Shown here: piece after piece, positions 46,176 through 58,900 of the stretch
Layout of the letters: the number at the start of each line of letters is the position of its first letter
How positions within the stretch are numbered: position 1 is the first letter of the stretch
Origin: Petrolisthes cinctipes
Taxonomy: Eukaryota > Arthropoda > Malacostraca > Decapoda > Porcellanidae
Length of the DNA: 64,000 bases
Assembly: GCA_033782935.1 (NCBI GenBank)
Contig: JAWQEG010000509.1
Location: 475,001 to 539,000 of the forward strand
Reading direction: 5' to 3'
Position numbers and translations under genes: made by a program
Notes under the pieces: generated by a model
What the model was told of the DNA's origin: nothing
What the model saw: only the letters and a program-made list of their open reading frames with translations
Databases searched by the model: none

Positions 46176-47134
46176 TGATTACCTGAAGAGCAATATTATT
46201 TTTAATATTTCTAACACACTTAAAATTGGAACCGAATCCAATGGTATGCAGTTGCCTCGAATAATTGACATGGCCAAGTAACCGATCATCCTAACTAGGG
46301 AAGCAAAGTGAATAATGCAGTATTTAATGATGTATGTAATGATAGTGACGTGTATAAATAAGGTGTCGTCATCTAGTGGGACAGAACAGAAGCTACGGTA
46401 CCAACATCACCACGAAGCTCCACTGTCTCATCTGGTGTGACACCCAATAATCTCGGGGCCTCGCAAGAGTCACGGGCTACTGACAGCCTACAGCCCCGAG
46501 GTTGAGGTATAGACAAAAAAAAAAATATATAGTTACACTGGGAAGGATGCCAACTCTTATACTATAAATGTCATGAAGTCGGAAAAAGAAAAATAACTGA
46601 ATTATTGTTGTACATTCAAAACCATGACATTTTCAACCTTAGTGATGGGTCTCGCAAACTTAATCCTGTAATGAACTTCCTAATTGATAAATGTGTCCCT
46701 CCCTAAGTAACACACAAACACAGCTGTTTATTAGTTGTTTTGTGATCCTCCCTCACACGTGAACATATTTTACCACACCCAAATTGTACACACACATACA
46801 CAAACATGCGCACGCACACACACGCATAGACATACACATGACATACGTTGATAACTGCATAAAAAGGAACTGCTTTACCGTATAATATGTTATTTCTTCA
46901 CTGTCCTGACCATTGAATATGGTGGTAGTGTTCACCGAAAATGTTTAGTGACAATGTATTTCATTGTCTGCAGAGTGTAGGAATTTTTCACCTTTCGAGT
47001 GACACAGGTCAGGGAGAGATTAATAATAATTAAGGAGTGGCTGGTGAGCTTCTTGCCAATACCAATATGGCGGACCTGACTTCACTTTTCTGGCCGCGCG
47101 CCGTTTCCTCCTATTCTACCTCCACGGGAGGGAC

Positions 47135-47383
47135 CATGGAGGTAGTATAGGTGGAGGCGCCATGGCTCACTAATCCAGGGGAGTAAAGTGAAGCCGCCGA
47201 ACTGTCATTTTCGGCGCCTTCAATATGGCGGACACCAAGATATGTTTCAGTAAAAGTGGACTTTTGACCTGACTTCTGACCTGACATACAAAAGAATGCG
47301 CCATCTTGAAGGCGCCGGAAATGACAGATTGGTGGCTTCACAAATCAGGTCCTAATGGCGACTCCACCTATACTACCTCCATG
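47135..47383. mobile_element. MITE derived from the P-like family, perfect 8-bp duplication
   Basis: The ends CATGGAGGTAGTATAGGTGG are perfectly inverted, with subterminal similarity (TGTCATTT..GGCGCCTTCAA..ATGGCG) over about 100 bp per arm. The flanks are GGAGGGAC at 47127-47134 and 47384-47391. The left duplication is also the right duplication of the larger P-like element, so the two sit side by side sharing one 8-bp target. Confidence 0.9.
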
Positions 47384-47697
47384 GGAGGGACAGGCCGAGA
47401 GTGAGGTGGAGGGACGGAGAGGGAGGGACAGACCGAGAGTGAGGTGGAGGGACGGAGTTGAGAGGTATGTGAGGGAAAGTGAGGTGGAGGGACGGAGGGG
47501 GAGGGACAGGCCGAGAGTGAGGTGGAGGGCCGGAGGGGGAGGGGCAGACCGAGAGTGAGGTGGAGGGATGGAGTTGAGAGGTATGTGAGGGAGAGTGAGG
47601 TGGAGGGACGGAGGGGGAGGGGCAGACCGAGAGTGAGGTGGAGGGATGGAGTTGAGAGGTATGTGAGGGAGGAGGGACGCCACTTAACGGGGAACAG

Positions 47698-47982
47698 GGA
47701 TTCATGGAGGCGATTCATTTGTGGCCACCCCTTCGGGAATTAAGGCGTTTGGCAATAGATAGATATTACCTCCCAGTGATTTATTATAACCTGAAGAACA
47801 TATCTTTGCAACCAGATGGGTATGATGATGGTACAACAGAAGGGAGTGTGGTGTACATTTTGGCTCATGACGGCATAAGAGACAACCATACAAGACTGGT
47901 TTTACGTCTAGGGGACGAGGAGGTGTTTGGTCCCAATCCAGCTCTGAATACGTCGTATTTTACACTCTGCCTCTGGTTTAAG
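47698..47982 (+). CDS. Exon A: N-terminal part of pentraxin domain
   Basis: A 285-nt phase-0 exon, acceptor ACAG (47694-47697) and donor AG|GTAAGT. It encodes LKNISLQPDGYDDGTTEGSV, VYILAHDGIRDNHTRLVLRL and YFTLCLWFK. The FTLC.W motif matches the first strand pair of pentraxins. An ATG at 47704 could be an internal Met or the start. The acceptor lies directly after the minisatellite. Confidence 0.7.
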
Positions 47983-50900
47983 GTAAGTATGAGTAATGGC
48001 TGCCTTGCTGCCTACATCACATTGCAATTATAGTATAACGAGTAGAAATCGATTCCGACCAATGTCTGAAACATACCGCCCACTTCTTACGTAATAAATA
48101 ACATCAGTCAAAGAAATAGAATAAAATTAAACTTTTGTCTTCTACCTTTCTACATTTAATATGACCTTGCCATTTGACCTAAAGAATAGTATTAGGATCA
48201 AGATAGTCAAGTTGTCAAGCTGTGGTGTACTTAAAAAATAATAATATAACATTGAAACAGGAAAAACAAATTATTGATAACCTTTTTTTTTTCACCAAAA
48301 ATGACTCTTCATGCATGTCCGCTCTCCAGCGAGGGTATGTTTTACAAAACGTAAACAAACCTTTGGCGGCTAGTAGCTTACAAACCAATAACCCTATATG
48401 ACTAAACGATACATGATGTTGACGTACAAGCCTTTAGCTGTCTCCTAATGTACAGTCACTCATAAAAGTAAAGACACCCCCAGGCAAGACACCTTTTAAG
48501 TGGTGTGATATCGGTTCTGGTAACATTGTACAGCTGGTCACACTCCCGTGAGGCCCACCCAGAGTTGTCAATGTTGGCCGAGATAACCCCGAAACACTAG
48601 TTGTGAGCTCTGCTCGCTCGAACCATTCACTGGTGGGAGGGAGAAGTAAGGAGGGATTTGAGGAGGGTTGGGGGGGTGCCTACCTATACAAGAGAGGTGA
48701 GAAATTATTCTTGGGGAGGTGAAAAATGTGTGGAAGCCCAGTTATCAATTATTTATATACCGACATTCGTGTCAATTATTAACATCATTAAATGTAAGAT
48801 TAAGTTTTTAATATTATGATGTAACACAAAAACAACCGAGGTAATATTATTGTATACGGTATTTGTTCGTATAATATTCAATGGTTATCATCAAGCACTA
48901 AACGCTGAAAAATACTTGCACAATAACAGAATAAGAATCATGAAACAGAATGCTCTTTATTAAATGAAGCAAATGTGAATACCTTTATATTACATGTGTC
49001 AAGTGTTGATACCACTAACACACACTTCCATTTCCCCCGTATCTACCTAACAGTTTATAATCGTGTCAAATGTCAAGGCTCTCATTATCCCTCACGTGAT
49101 AGCAACCTTGTAATATTCTGAATACTTTTAATAATAGCTCGTTGTATTGAAATATTGGAATTTGACTATGAAACCCAATTTTTGTCATTTGTCTCTTGGT
49201 ACCAAAAATTATTATTTGGTCTGTATCTCTCTTCTCTGTGTGTATCTCTCTTTTCTGTGTGCAGGTAATATACTTATATAATTATATAAGCCAGTGCACA
49301 CACACATAACATAATAATGTTGGTGACAGAGGTTTTATTGGTTTTATCTTGTCATGAGTTGCGAGAGAAGTATATTCATAATTATTTAAACATTGTAATA
49401 GTTCCATCAAGTAATACATGGGATGCACAGTTGAGGTTTCATCGGACATGTTAATAAAGAAGCTGGCAACAATTTTCAACATTTCTTAAAATTAAACTTT
49501 ATTGAAGGCATGTTAAGATCTGAAATCCTGTGTTTCCCATCATACAACACCTTCCCAATACTCACACCGTTGTATTTGATGCCGTATTGGTCTTTACTGT
49601 CTTCTGCTACAAGGTTGATATTAGTGTGACATTCCATATACACTCTACCACTACTCATACCGTTGTATTTGATGCCGTATTGGTCTTTACTGTCTTCTGC
49701 TACAAGGTTGATATTAGTGTGAATTTCCATATACACTCTACCAATACCCACACCGTTGTATTTGATGCCGAATTGGTCTTTACTGTTTTCTGTTACAAGG
49801 TTGATATTAGTGTGAATTTCCATATACACCTTGCCTTGTGAACTGACTGACTGCACCACCTTACACATCTTCAAGTCATCAGGACTGCCAACATGTTGAA
49901 GAGGGAATATTTCCACACTCAGTCTACAATACCCTTACCAGTTTAGTGGTTTTCAACCAACTCATAATCCTCTTGGAGTATCAAAACTAATTTAGGCTAA
50001 CGAGACTAGAGTCAACGTCAATCTCTAATTAATGCAAAAAAAAAAAAAAAAAAAAAAAAAAGTTGACAAGCCTGTGGGTGCCATAGGCAATCTCCCTGGC
50101 CTCTGCTCACATGTATTATCTGCCAAAATAAAACAAAATTGCTACCTAGAAACAGATGAAATACTGAGGGATTTATAGTAAATTATCAAACAGCACGTGT
50201 TCACTATATTCAATACAACGAGCTATTATTAAAAGTATTCAGAATATTACAAGGTTGCTATCACGTGAGGGATAATGAGAGCCTTGATATTTGACACGAT
50301 TATAAACTGTTAGGTAGATATGGGGGAAATGGAAGTGTGTTAGTGGTATCAACACTTGACACATGTAATATAAAGGTATTCACATTTGCTTCATTTAATA
50401 AATAGCATTTTGTTTCATGATTCTTATTCAGTTATTGTGTAAGTATTTTTCAGCGTTTAGTGCTTGATAATAACCATTAAATATTATACGAAAAAAGTAT
50501 ACAATAATGTTACCTCAGTTGTTTTTGTGTTACATCATAATATGAAAAAGTTAATCTTACCATTAATGATGTTAATAATTGACACGAATATCGGTATATA
50601 AATAATTGATAACCGGGTGTATTTTTGTACTTTTATTAAAGCTTCCACTCATTTTTCACCTCCCCAAGAATAATTTCACACCTCTCTTGTATAGGCACCC
50701 TCCCCCCCTCTACCCTCCTCAAATCCCTCCTTACTTCTCCCTCCCACCAGTGAATGGTTCGAGCGAGCAGAGCTCACAACTAGTGTTTCGGGGTTATCTC
50801 GGCCAACATTGACAACGCTGGGTGGGCCTCACGGGAGTGTGAACGTCAGAGGTGGTGTGGTGTGGGTTGTGTTTGGAGGAAGGTTGGTTTTCTCGAAACA

Positions 50901-52942
50901 TTATCCCAACTCATGCTTCGTCTCATCTACCATTAGTTACAAATGTGTCGAGCAAATCAACTTCATCTCTCAAGCGCCACTGACGTCACGTACACTGTTG
51001 CCAGAACCGATATCACAAGTATAAGAAGATGACTGGCCTGTGGGGGTCTTAATTTTTATGAGTGACTGTACGTGTGAAGACTATATAGATATCTGTAGGA
51101 TGGGTAGCTAGCTCAGAATGACCACCACTCAAAGTACTGTACACTTTTACATTCCTTTGACAAAAATTACGTCCTAACACTCTTAGTGCATTAGCTAGAC
51201 TAAGTGGGGTTGGACCAAGAGAGGGCCGGGATTTGTGGTTTTATAAGCAGCCAAGTCTGTTATCAACTGTGAGAAAATTAATCTAGTTGGGAGCTGTGCA
51301 AATTTGAAAATTGAGTTGATGACATGTGTCGTCACCCGCAGTTTAAGGGTTAAGGCCAGATATGGAGTCAAAATAGTCTGACTGATGTACTGCATCACAT
51401 TCTAAGGAAAATCCATCTTACATTGTTCCACAGTATTCAAAAACATGTATAATTAACTTGATAATTAATGTATATGACTGATTTTGGCCATGTAGGTTAA
51501 ATTTAGCTGCTGTTCGAACCTGGCTGAGATAAACCCCTTACCGATTTCCACACCAAAAATGAAGGTCCTTATTCAATTATTCAGGTCGCTAGAGCCTTAA
51601 CAGAAAGATAAACAGACAAATGGACAAGCAGACGTGACCGAAACTATTACCTTACCTGTTAATGCGGACGGTAAATATTTATGGACAAAAGAGGTCTTTT
51701 TTAATCCTCAAATTAATCTTCAGTAGGATGGATCACCCAAGCTTATAGGAGTTCAGGGGTAGTACAGTGTTGGTAGTAAATCTGGAGCAATAGATTCCTC
51801 TAAACTAGTCCAAGAAACAGGTCACCATTATTTGTATTAATCTGCTCCTGTTTCCTGTCCTACTTTGGATTAATCAAAGTACTTTAATGTACAGTCGGCC
51901 TCAGGAATTCGTACACAGAGCATAAGTTAAAAGGGGTCTATATTTTGCACATACTATTGGGATTTTTCTGCTGATTGATTCAAGTATTAGCCATATAACT
52001 TTATTAGAAGAGTTTGGTGTTAGAAATTAAATGTACTAAATTTTCTAGTTGTTGTGAGCCCTTGATGTCACAGTGGTGTATACGAATTTCCTGGGGCCGA
52101 CTGTACCATAAGTGTATTACCTCCTTAACCCCTAAACTGTGGGTGATGACATAACTTACACATAAGTCGACATTCCCAACAAGCGTGGGTAACTACGGGT
52201 GACGACATAAATCGACTGCACAGTTTTTAAATTTACGCACCCCTTGCCATGCTTGATTAGGCTCACAATAGAGGGAGTCACACCAGCAACTGGCAGCCAG
52301 TGCAGGAATACCTGTTAGCATGTGGCTGGGTGCTAGTTCGGAAGTCGTGACGTGTGTGTGTGTGTGAGCAGCAATTGATCCGGGCCACGTTGTTGTCCAG
52401 TGTAGGAACATGAAAAAATAAAAAAAATGCGAGGATGTATTTTCAGCGCTCCGCTTTTGCGCTAAGTACCATATATGTATGTAAAAATGACAGTGAGGTT
52501 ATATTTCAAATTGTTGTGTTGAAAAATGTGATTCTGACACCTTTTATGATGAAATCAGAGCATAAAAACGTACTTAGAATTGTAAGGAGAGTGTAAATAG
52601 AATTTTGAGTTACCGTCATTTTGACCTGGCTACCCATCCTACATATGTCCATTTAGTTTTCACAAGTACATCATAAGACAGCTGAAGGTTTGTACTTCAA
52701 AATCATGTATCGTTTATTTATGTAGTTTAAATGGTTTACAAGCTATTAGCTGCCAAATGTGTTGTTTACGTTGTGACCACAAGGCAAGAGAGTGGCCACA
52801 CTCGAGAATGCCCGTGCTTTGAGGGTTAATATTAATCTGATATTGTTTTGATTGCAGGCCATCACCTTCTATGACAAGAATAGTTTGGTCAGTTACGCCA
52901 TCAATGATAATGAAAATTATTTTAACATCTGTGAGTTACATT

Positions 52943-52993
<51 letters not shown>

Positions 52994-55900
52994 TGTAAGA
53001 ATGCTAGTAGTAGTGGTTAACAAAACACATCAGGTGAAGCAGGAAGCACTATGAGAGACTTTTCAGCAAAATATATCTACCAGAAGCGCTGATGAAATAA
53101 GTGGATTATAGACTAACCTAAGTGGATTATAGACTAACCTAAGTGGATTATAGACTAAGTGGATTATAGACTAACCTAAGTGGATTATAGACTAAGTGGA
53201 TTACAGACTAACCTAAGTGGATTATAGACTAAGTGGATTTTAGACTAACCTAAGTGGATTATAGACTAACCTAAGTGGATTATAGACTAACCTAAGTGGA
53301 TTATAGACTAACCTAAGTCCTTGGAGGAGGATGGGATGATTTATTATTGACAAAAAATAATGCCATCGTCACAGAATACTACACAATATGAGGCGCGCCG
53401 AAGCAAAAGGATACTAACCGCCGCGAAGGCAAAAAATGAGATTTTTATATCTACAGAATCTGGCATTCCTGCTCTACAAGTTGGTGGAGTTAGTATTGTT
53501 CTTCTGACACTTTCATAAGGTTGGAAGTCCTATTGTATACAAAGTGGTATTCTGCTTAGATTACCTCGAACATGCTTAGGCAGGGGACGCCAGTGCAAAT
53601 GGGAACTAACTCCACCCGCTCTCAACCAGCCAATGTGAGACGAGATGCAAGATCGTCGGGCCAATGAGAGTGTGGGAATCTCACCACGTGACCATTGCCT
53701 GCCTTCCTCATAACTCAGTTCCCTACCTAGCTGTCCTTGTGATTACACAACGTGTGCTTACTCCCTGGATTTACTTTTTTTTTTTTGCCACTTTAATGGA
53801 TAATAAAGGCATGAAGAGTGGGGTGGGAGGGTTGAGGGGGATTTTGGAGAGGTAAACAAAGTAAAAGTGAAAGTCAAGACTCGGATGTCTACACATGGAT
53901 TGGTGAGTAGAAAGAACAAAATTATTACAAATAATGATAATATTTTGTGATCAAATTTTATGTTATATCAATTGAAAGCTGAATTCCTCAGCTTTCATTT
54001 GATATACAGCACTTCATTCTAACTCAAAAAGTTTTTGAACTGATCATTCCCAATCTTTAACTGCATTATCTGGCGAATATTGATTATGTTAGTTAATATC
54101 CTTCTGCTTCGGTGCGCCTCACATATTCCAATGGCATACTTGGTGGGAAGAGCATTTGGTAAGTTATGAGGCTTGATGGTAGCGGAGCATATCCCAGCAA
54201 CACAGTGACGTTCTCAAACTCTAAAGTCTAGACGTTTTACTCATGTACAGTTGCCCAAGAAAAGACTGCAACCAAATTTGCTTGTGTGGGGTAATGTCTG
54301 GCTAGCTGCTTCAAATTAAACACTCGTATTTTATCAATGGATCACTCAGAACCTACAACCGTTGTAAGGATGAATGTAATAAGCTGAAGCCAATAACATC
54401 CATACATACAAAGGTTGTAGGTTCTGAGTGATCCATTGATAAAATACGAATGTTTACTTTGGAGCAGCTGCCAGACATTGCCACACACCAGCAAATTTGG
54501 TTGCAGTCTTTTCTTGGGCAACTGTACAGTCACGAGTAATACTAAAATATTCAGGTGTGCTTCGAATGTCTAGAGACAGTAAATACATAAACAATAAAAT
54601 TTTCATTGGAATTAGTTCGTTGGTGAATTTTTACTGCTCACAGCTTCAACCATAACTGTATACTCATTAGTGTTCGTGACTCAAGCCATCATTATAGTAT
54701 CCAGGTGTGCTTCAAATAACCTGATGGAATATTAAACGACCTCCATCATGTACAGTTGGGGAATAATGTATGTGAACACTGTTGGCGGCTTCTGGCAACA
54801 TCCCCAAAAGTAAACACATCAATGAGAGAAAGTATTTATGAATTGAAGGATAACTTTTATTTCACTGTCTGTGGTTGGTCGACGTCACCCAATATCAGTT
54901 ATCATTATGTAGTAATGAATACATTTTGCCTACTCCTAACGTGTTTATCATTGACATTGTTACCAGAACACGTCAACGGTGTCCAGATACTTTGTTCCCC
55001 AACTGTACGAGACAGAATAAGCGTTGTAATTGGATCACTGGTTTGTCAGATGAGTAGAAACCTCAACAAGGCCTGGACACTTATTATGGCTCGTGTCTGT
55101 ACAGTGATTATCATTAATCCTGCGATACAGTACATGACATAATAACCCCACGATACATTGCTCATTGCTGACCTACACTGACCATTTATTACGATGGTAC
55201 AGTTGGACACATGAATGGATGGTACAACCCAGGTGAAAGATACTTGTCCCATTTGAGTAACCAGTGTATATTATCATGTACCTGCTTTTTATTACCATCC
55301 TCAATACTGACTTCTGCCCCTGATGTCTCTTATTTGGCACTAAGGAACTTGATATTAGGAGAAATTGACCATCTTTCACTTGGGCTGTACCACCCATTCA
55401 TGTGTCCAACTAGTTGTACCTGTCCGAGGTACAGTTGCAGACAAAAGAAACAGGCACACCAGAAACGAGGCCTCTCATTTAGCACAGGGTAGGATGAGAC
55501 GTTGTGTGTAAAGGCGCGTCCTATTCTATGCTTGGTAAAGAGCCCGTTTGAAGTGTCTCTTTCCCTACATGCCTATAAAATTTCCTTGTGCGTTCTTTAT
55601 AACAAGCAAGGTGTTATTTTCTATCTGTTTTTCCAACCGGTATATCCAGTTGGAGTGGTGGGTGGGGAGGAGCCTTGTCCTTTGCTATCCTTTCCTTCAA
55701 CACATAGTCTAGATTAGCATAGTTAAACAGGTAACCTAGTTAAAGGTCACTAGGGACCTCCTGTTGCCTGTACTTCCTTTGTATTCCTTTGTATTCCTTT
55801 GTATGTGTCTGCAACTATATAATTATGTAGCTGCTGCCTCATTAACCGACCATTATGTGATTTGCAGTAAGAGTGCATAGAACTCATAACATAAACAATA

Positions 55901-58900
55901 CCTAGATTTTTCCTTACCACTACAATGTTGTGGTAAAACAGTGTGATGATGGTTTTAAAATAGGATTATATCACTGACACATCAGGTAGTTCTGCATTAC
56001 TGCTTCCCACATCTTTACAATGCTGCCAGAAAATGTCAAAATCAATCATTCAATCAATTACTCAAGCCTCCGTACAGCACACACATTGACAACGCTTGAG
56101 TGATGAATGTGGAAGTGAAGGAAACTGTACTCCCACAATCCAAAGTTTCGACACCCACAGACCTGGCAGCAAGTCAAAGCCAAGAGCTACTGATCAGGGA
56201 CAACCGCCTGACCTCATCTATTCATCCAATCCCTGTAACCTGTGTCATACGAAGTGTGTGTGTGCTGGTTGTCACGAGTTGGTGTGTGTGAAATGTATGT
56301 CTGTAAATAATTATGAATGTGGTGGTGTGCATGACAGCATTGTGTGACAGTCATGGTGCGTTATGTGACAGTTATGGTGAGTGTGAGAGATCGTGAGATA
56401 CCCCGGTATTGTTAAAGTGACAATGATGGTGTGAGAGAGTTGGTATGATGGTGTGTGTGCCATGTGGCGTGACAATACTGGTGTTGGTATGATAGTGGTT
56501 GTGTGATACGCCAAGAACGAAGTACTGCACAAACTGCTTTACATGTGCTACCACTGAGCAATAAGTAAATATATAAATACCATCCATACACTATGAGCAC
56601 AAATATGTAGGGTGTACTTGCCATCAGCCTCTTCTGAGTACTGTCAATGGCGAATGTGTGTAGTAAATAATATGTGATTCTTGGTAACCCCATAGCCACT
56701 GGAGCTAGAACACTGTTTGGACCTTGTCACACCAGGGTTATGTTTACACGGCACAATAAATTCATGAATGGTCACATAATTCAAACATCCGGCTACAAGA
56801 AAAACTTCCTATAATAGTGGACTGATGAGTGCCAAGATAACAATTGGTATAGTGAGTGATAAATCTAGTTTTGCCATGAGTGTGCTATCAGCCTGTGCAA
56901 ATATGCTCCTACCTTCCCTTCTATAGGTCTGAGAGGCTTCCCCTGACCACCAGAACTCTTTGAGAAGCCATTCTTGTTGTATTAGTGCCGATGTTCGCCT
57001 CACTACTTCCTTACCTTCACTATGCTTTTCAACAGGAGTAACCTCCTTGACCAAGGTGCAGGAACGATCAGCCACTGCCACACAAACTCCCACTTTGGTG
57101 ATAGCATTAAAAAACTTTTCTGTTATCACAGTATTGGAGAGCTGTAAGCATTTTTATGTAATTTAATCAATCATATTTCTTTTTATTAAAGCTATGTAGC
57201 AAATGCTGTTTACTACTTTTCTCTTTATACTGCGTTGGTTTTCTTTGAACCCTTACAAAACAGGCCTAGTAGAGGATGAAGCACGGTCATGGTAAAACTG
57301 TGTGTATTATCACTGGACGTGTGGTAATTAAGGGTTTGGTAGCATGGATCTCGGTAGGGAATGGTAGCAGGTAGAACAATACACATGTAAGAAACGTAAT
57401 TGGAGTTCGGGTGTACACAAGCAAGATTTGAACTATTAAGTGCGTCAATTTACGGAACCCGTCTCTTCGTTCTTCGTACTGCCTATGTAAATTTACGTCA
57501 CCAATCTTTCAAGGGTTGACCCAATATGTTTGTGTGGACATTTGTAATTGCATGGACGTAACTATTCTGTGAAAGTGCCCATACAACTTCCTGGTCCAGT
57601 GGCTATGTTTTAACTTAGAATTTAGCCATTTAGCAGTGGTTTTACTCAAAATATATACCGTACTCTTATCAGTGATGTGCCAGTGACAAATATGGCTTGA
57701 AGGACACTAATAGAGTATGGGTTATGTAAAGTAAATTGTTAATGCTATAAAAACACAATGAAATGCAATCACCATCAATAACATAAGACTCTTGGTGCCC
57801 ACAGTGGTGGCGTCTACAGGCTTGGCACTGCGACAAGGAACCAGTTTGCACTTCTTCAACATCTTGCTACTGCCCCTCGTTTGGTACCCTGTGTGTGTAT
57901 CAGGCCAGCCTGGCAGCATAACTATTTGGATGTCTGAGCATGGACAGCAACATTATGATTACAACTTTCAGTTGCCTTTCACTGGTGTGATGGTGTTTGG
58001 ACAGGATCAAGATGAGGTAGATGGTGGATACAGTAGCGGTCAGGCTTATACCGGTCATATTACTAGTCTTACACTGTGGGATACTGCCCTAGTAGGGCAC
58101 CAGATGATAGCCTGGTCACAATGTCATTTCTCCCCTGGAATGATGATGCCCTTGATGGTATGGGATGATATAGTTCCCTTCCTCAAGCCCCACAATGAGT
58201 CAGGAGGGCTGGTGTTATACAGAGAACATCTGTGTGGGACTCGTAATATTACCTCTTATAAAAAACTCCTCTTGTTCTCCCACAGATTGTCATGGAATGC
58301 TACTTGTAAGTTTCTGGCCACATTTATGCTAAAGGCCGCCACACAAGTGGAAAAAATGAGAAAAAATATTGGAAAAAAACAATAACCTCTGCAATTCTGC
58401 CAGTTACGGTGGGAATTTAGCCTTTATGGGTCTACTTTATAACTGTTCAATGCAAAAGTTTTCAGACCTAAATGGAATGCAGATTAGTGTAACGCCATTT
58501 TGGCACCCAGCATATAGCAGGTATGGATACTCATATATATGCCCATCCTATCAAAGAGATTGGTCGCTGAGTGTTTACATCACAAATGCTGGGCACTGGA
58601 TTTTGGACTTAGGGAATAAGATTTGCACATTTGGTGAGTATATCACAGAGACTCAGCCTGTGTTTCATCTAAGAGTGAAGTGCCTGGATGAAGATCAGCT
58701 TCTGTACACTTACCTGGACTTTGTCTGTCACAGGATCACAACCTGGTGGTGGCTCAGTATACTTCCATGGAGTTGGACCTTACACCATCACCTTGGACCA
58801 CAATGACACCTGGTGCCTAAAGCGTTGGGGCACCCAGGTTAAACTACTCTGCACAAAGTCCAGATCACTACCAGTAGGACCTTTGAGTTGGAAAGATGAA

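Larger units (their letters stand above)
44365..47126 (-). mobile_element. P-like element with 8-bp target duplication
   Basis: The ends are CATGGAGGTATATAGAATAG and the inverse CGTGGAGGTAGAATAGGAGG (a 4-bp indel between arms), both going on to GGAGRMACGGC. The flanks are GGAAGGAC (44357-44364) and GGAGGGAC (47127-47134), one mismatch apart and both matching the minisatellite unit. It holds a C-terminal P-type transposase fragment on the minus strand and a truncated LINE. 45450-45750 and 46260-47040 show nothing recognisable. Confidence 0.75.
43909..47680. repeat. G-rich minisatellite (GAGTGAGGTGGAGGGACGGAG units), split by three insertions
   Basis: Units of about 27-34 bp plus a longer unit with GGAGTTGAGAGGTATGTGAG occupy 43909-44099, 44339-44364 and 47384-47680. 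The gaps are the mariner MITE at 44100-44338, the P-like element at 44365-47126 and its MITE at 47135-47383. Without them this would be one array of about 510 bp. Open frames in several phases are repeat artefacts. Confidence 0.85.
51095..52642. mobile_element. Putative 1.5-kb TIR element (GTAGGATGGGTAGC ends)
   Basis: The ends GTAGGATGGGTAGCTAGCTC and GTAGGATGGGTAGCCAGGTC are inverted with respect to each other, followed by AAAATGAC/AGAATGAC. The interior contains a split foldback repeat, a mariner MITE and a SINE fragment. No clear target duplication and no transposase. Confidence 0.5.

Noticed and set aside
47345..47743. Pro/Ser/His-rich or Arg/Glu-rich frames over 47.3-47.7 kb
   Set aside because: Translations of the G-rich minisatellite, open in several phases.
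56809..57129. A 106-codon minus-strand frame in intron 2
   Set aside because: No family recognised, no repeat copy elsewhere in the window, and no flanking features. Kept only as a note in the intron entry.
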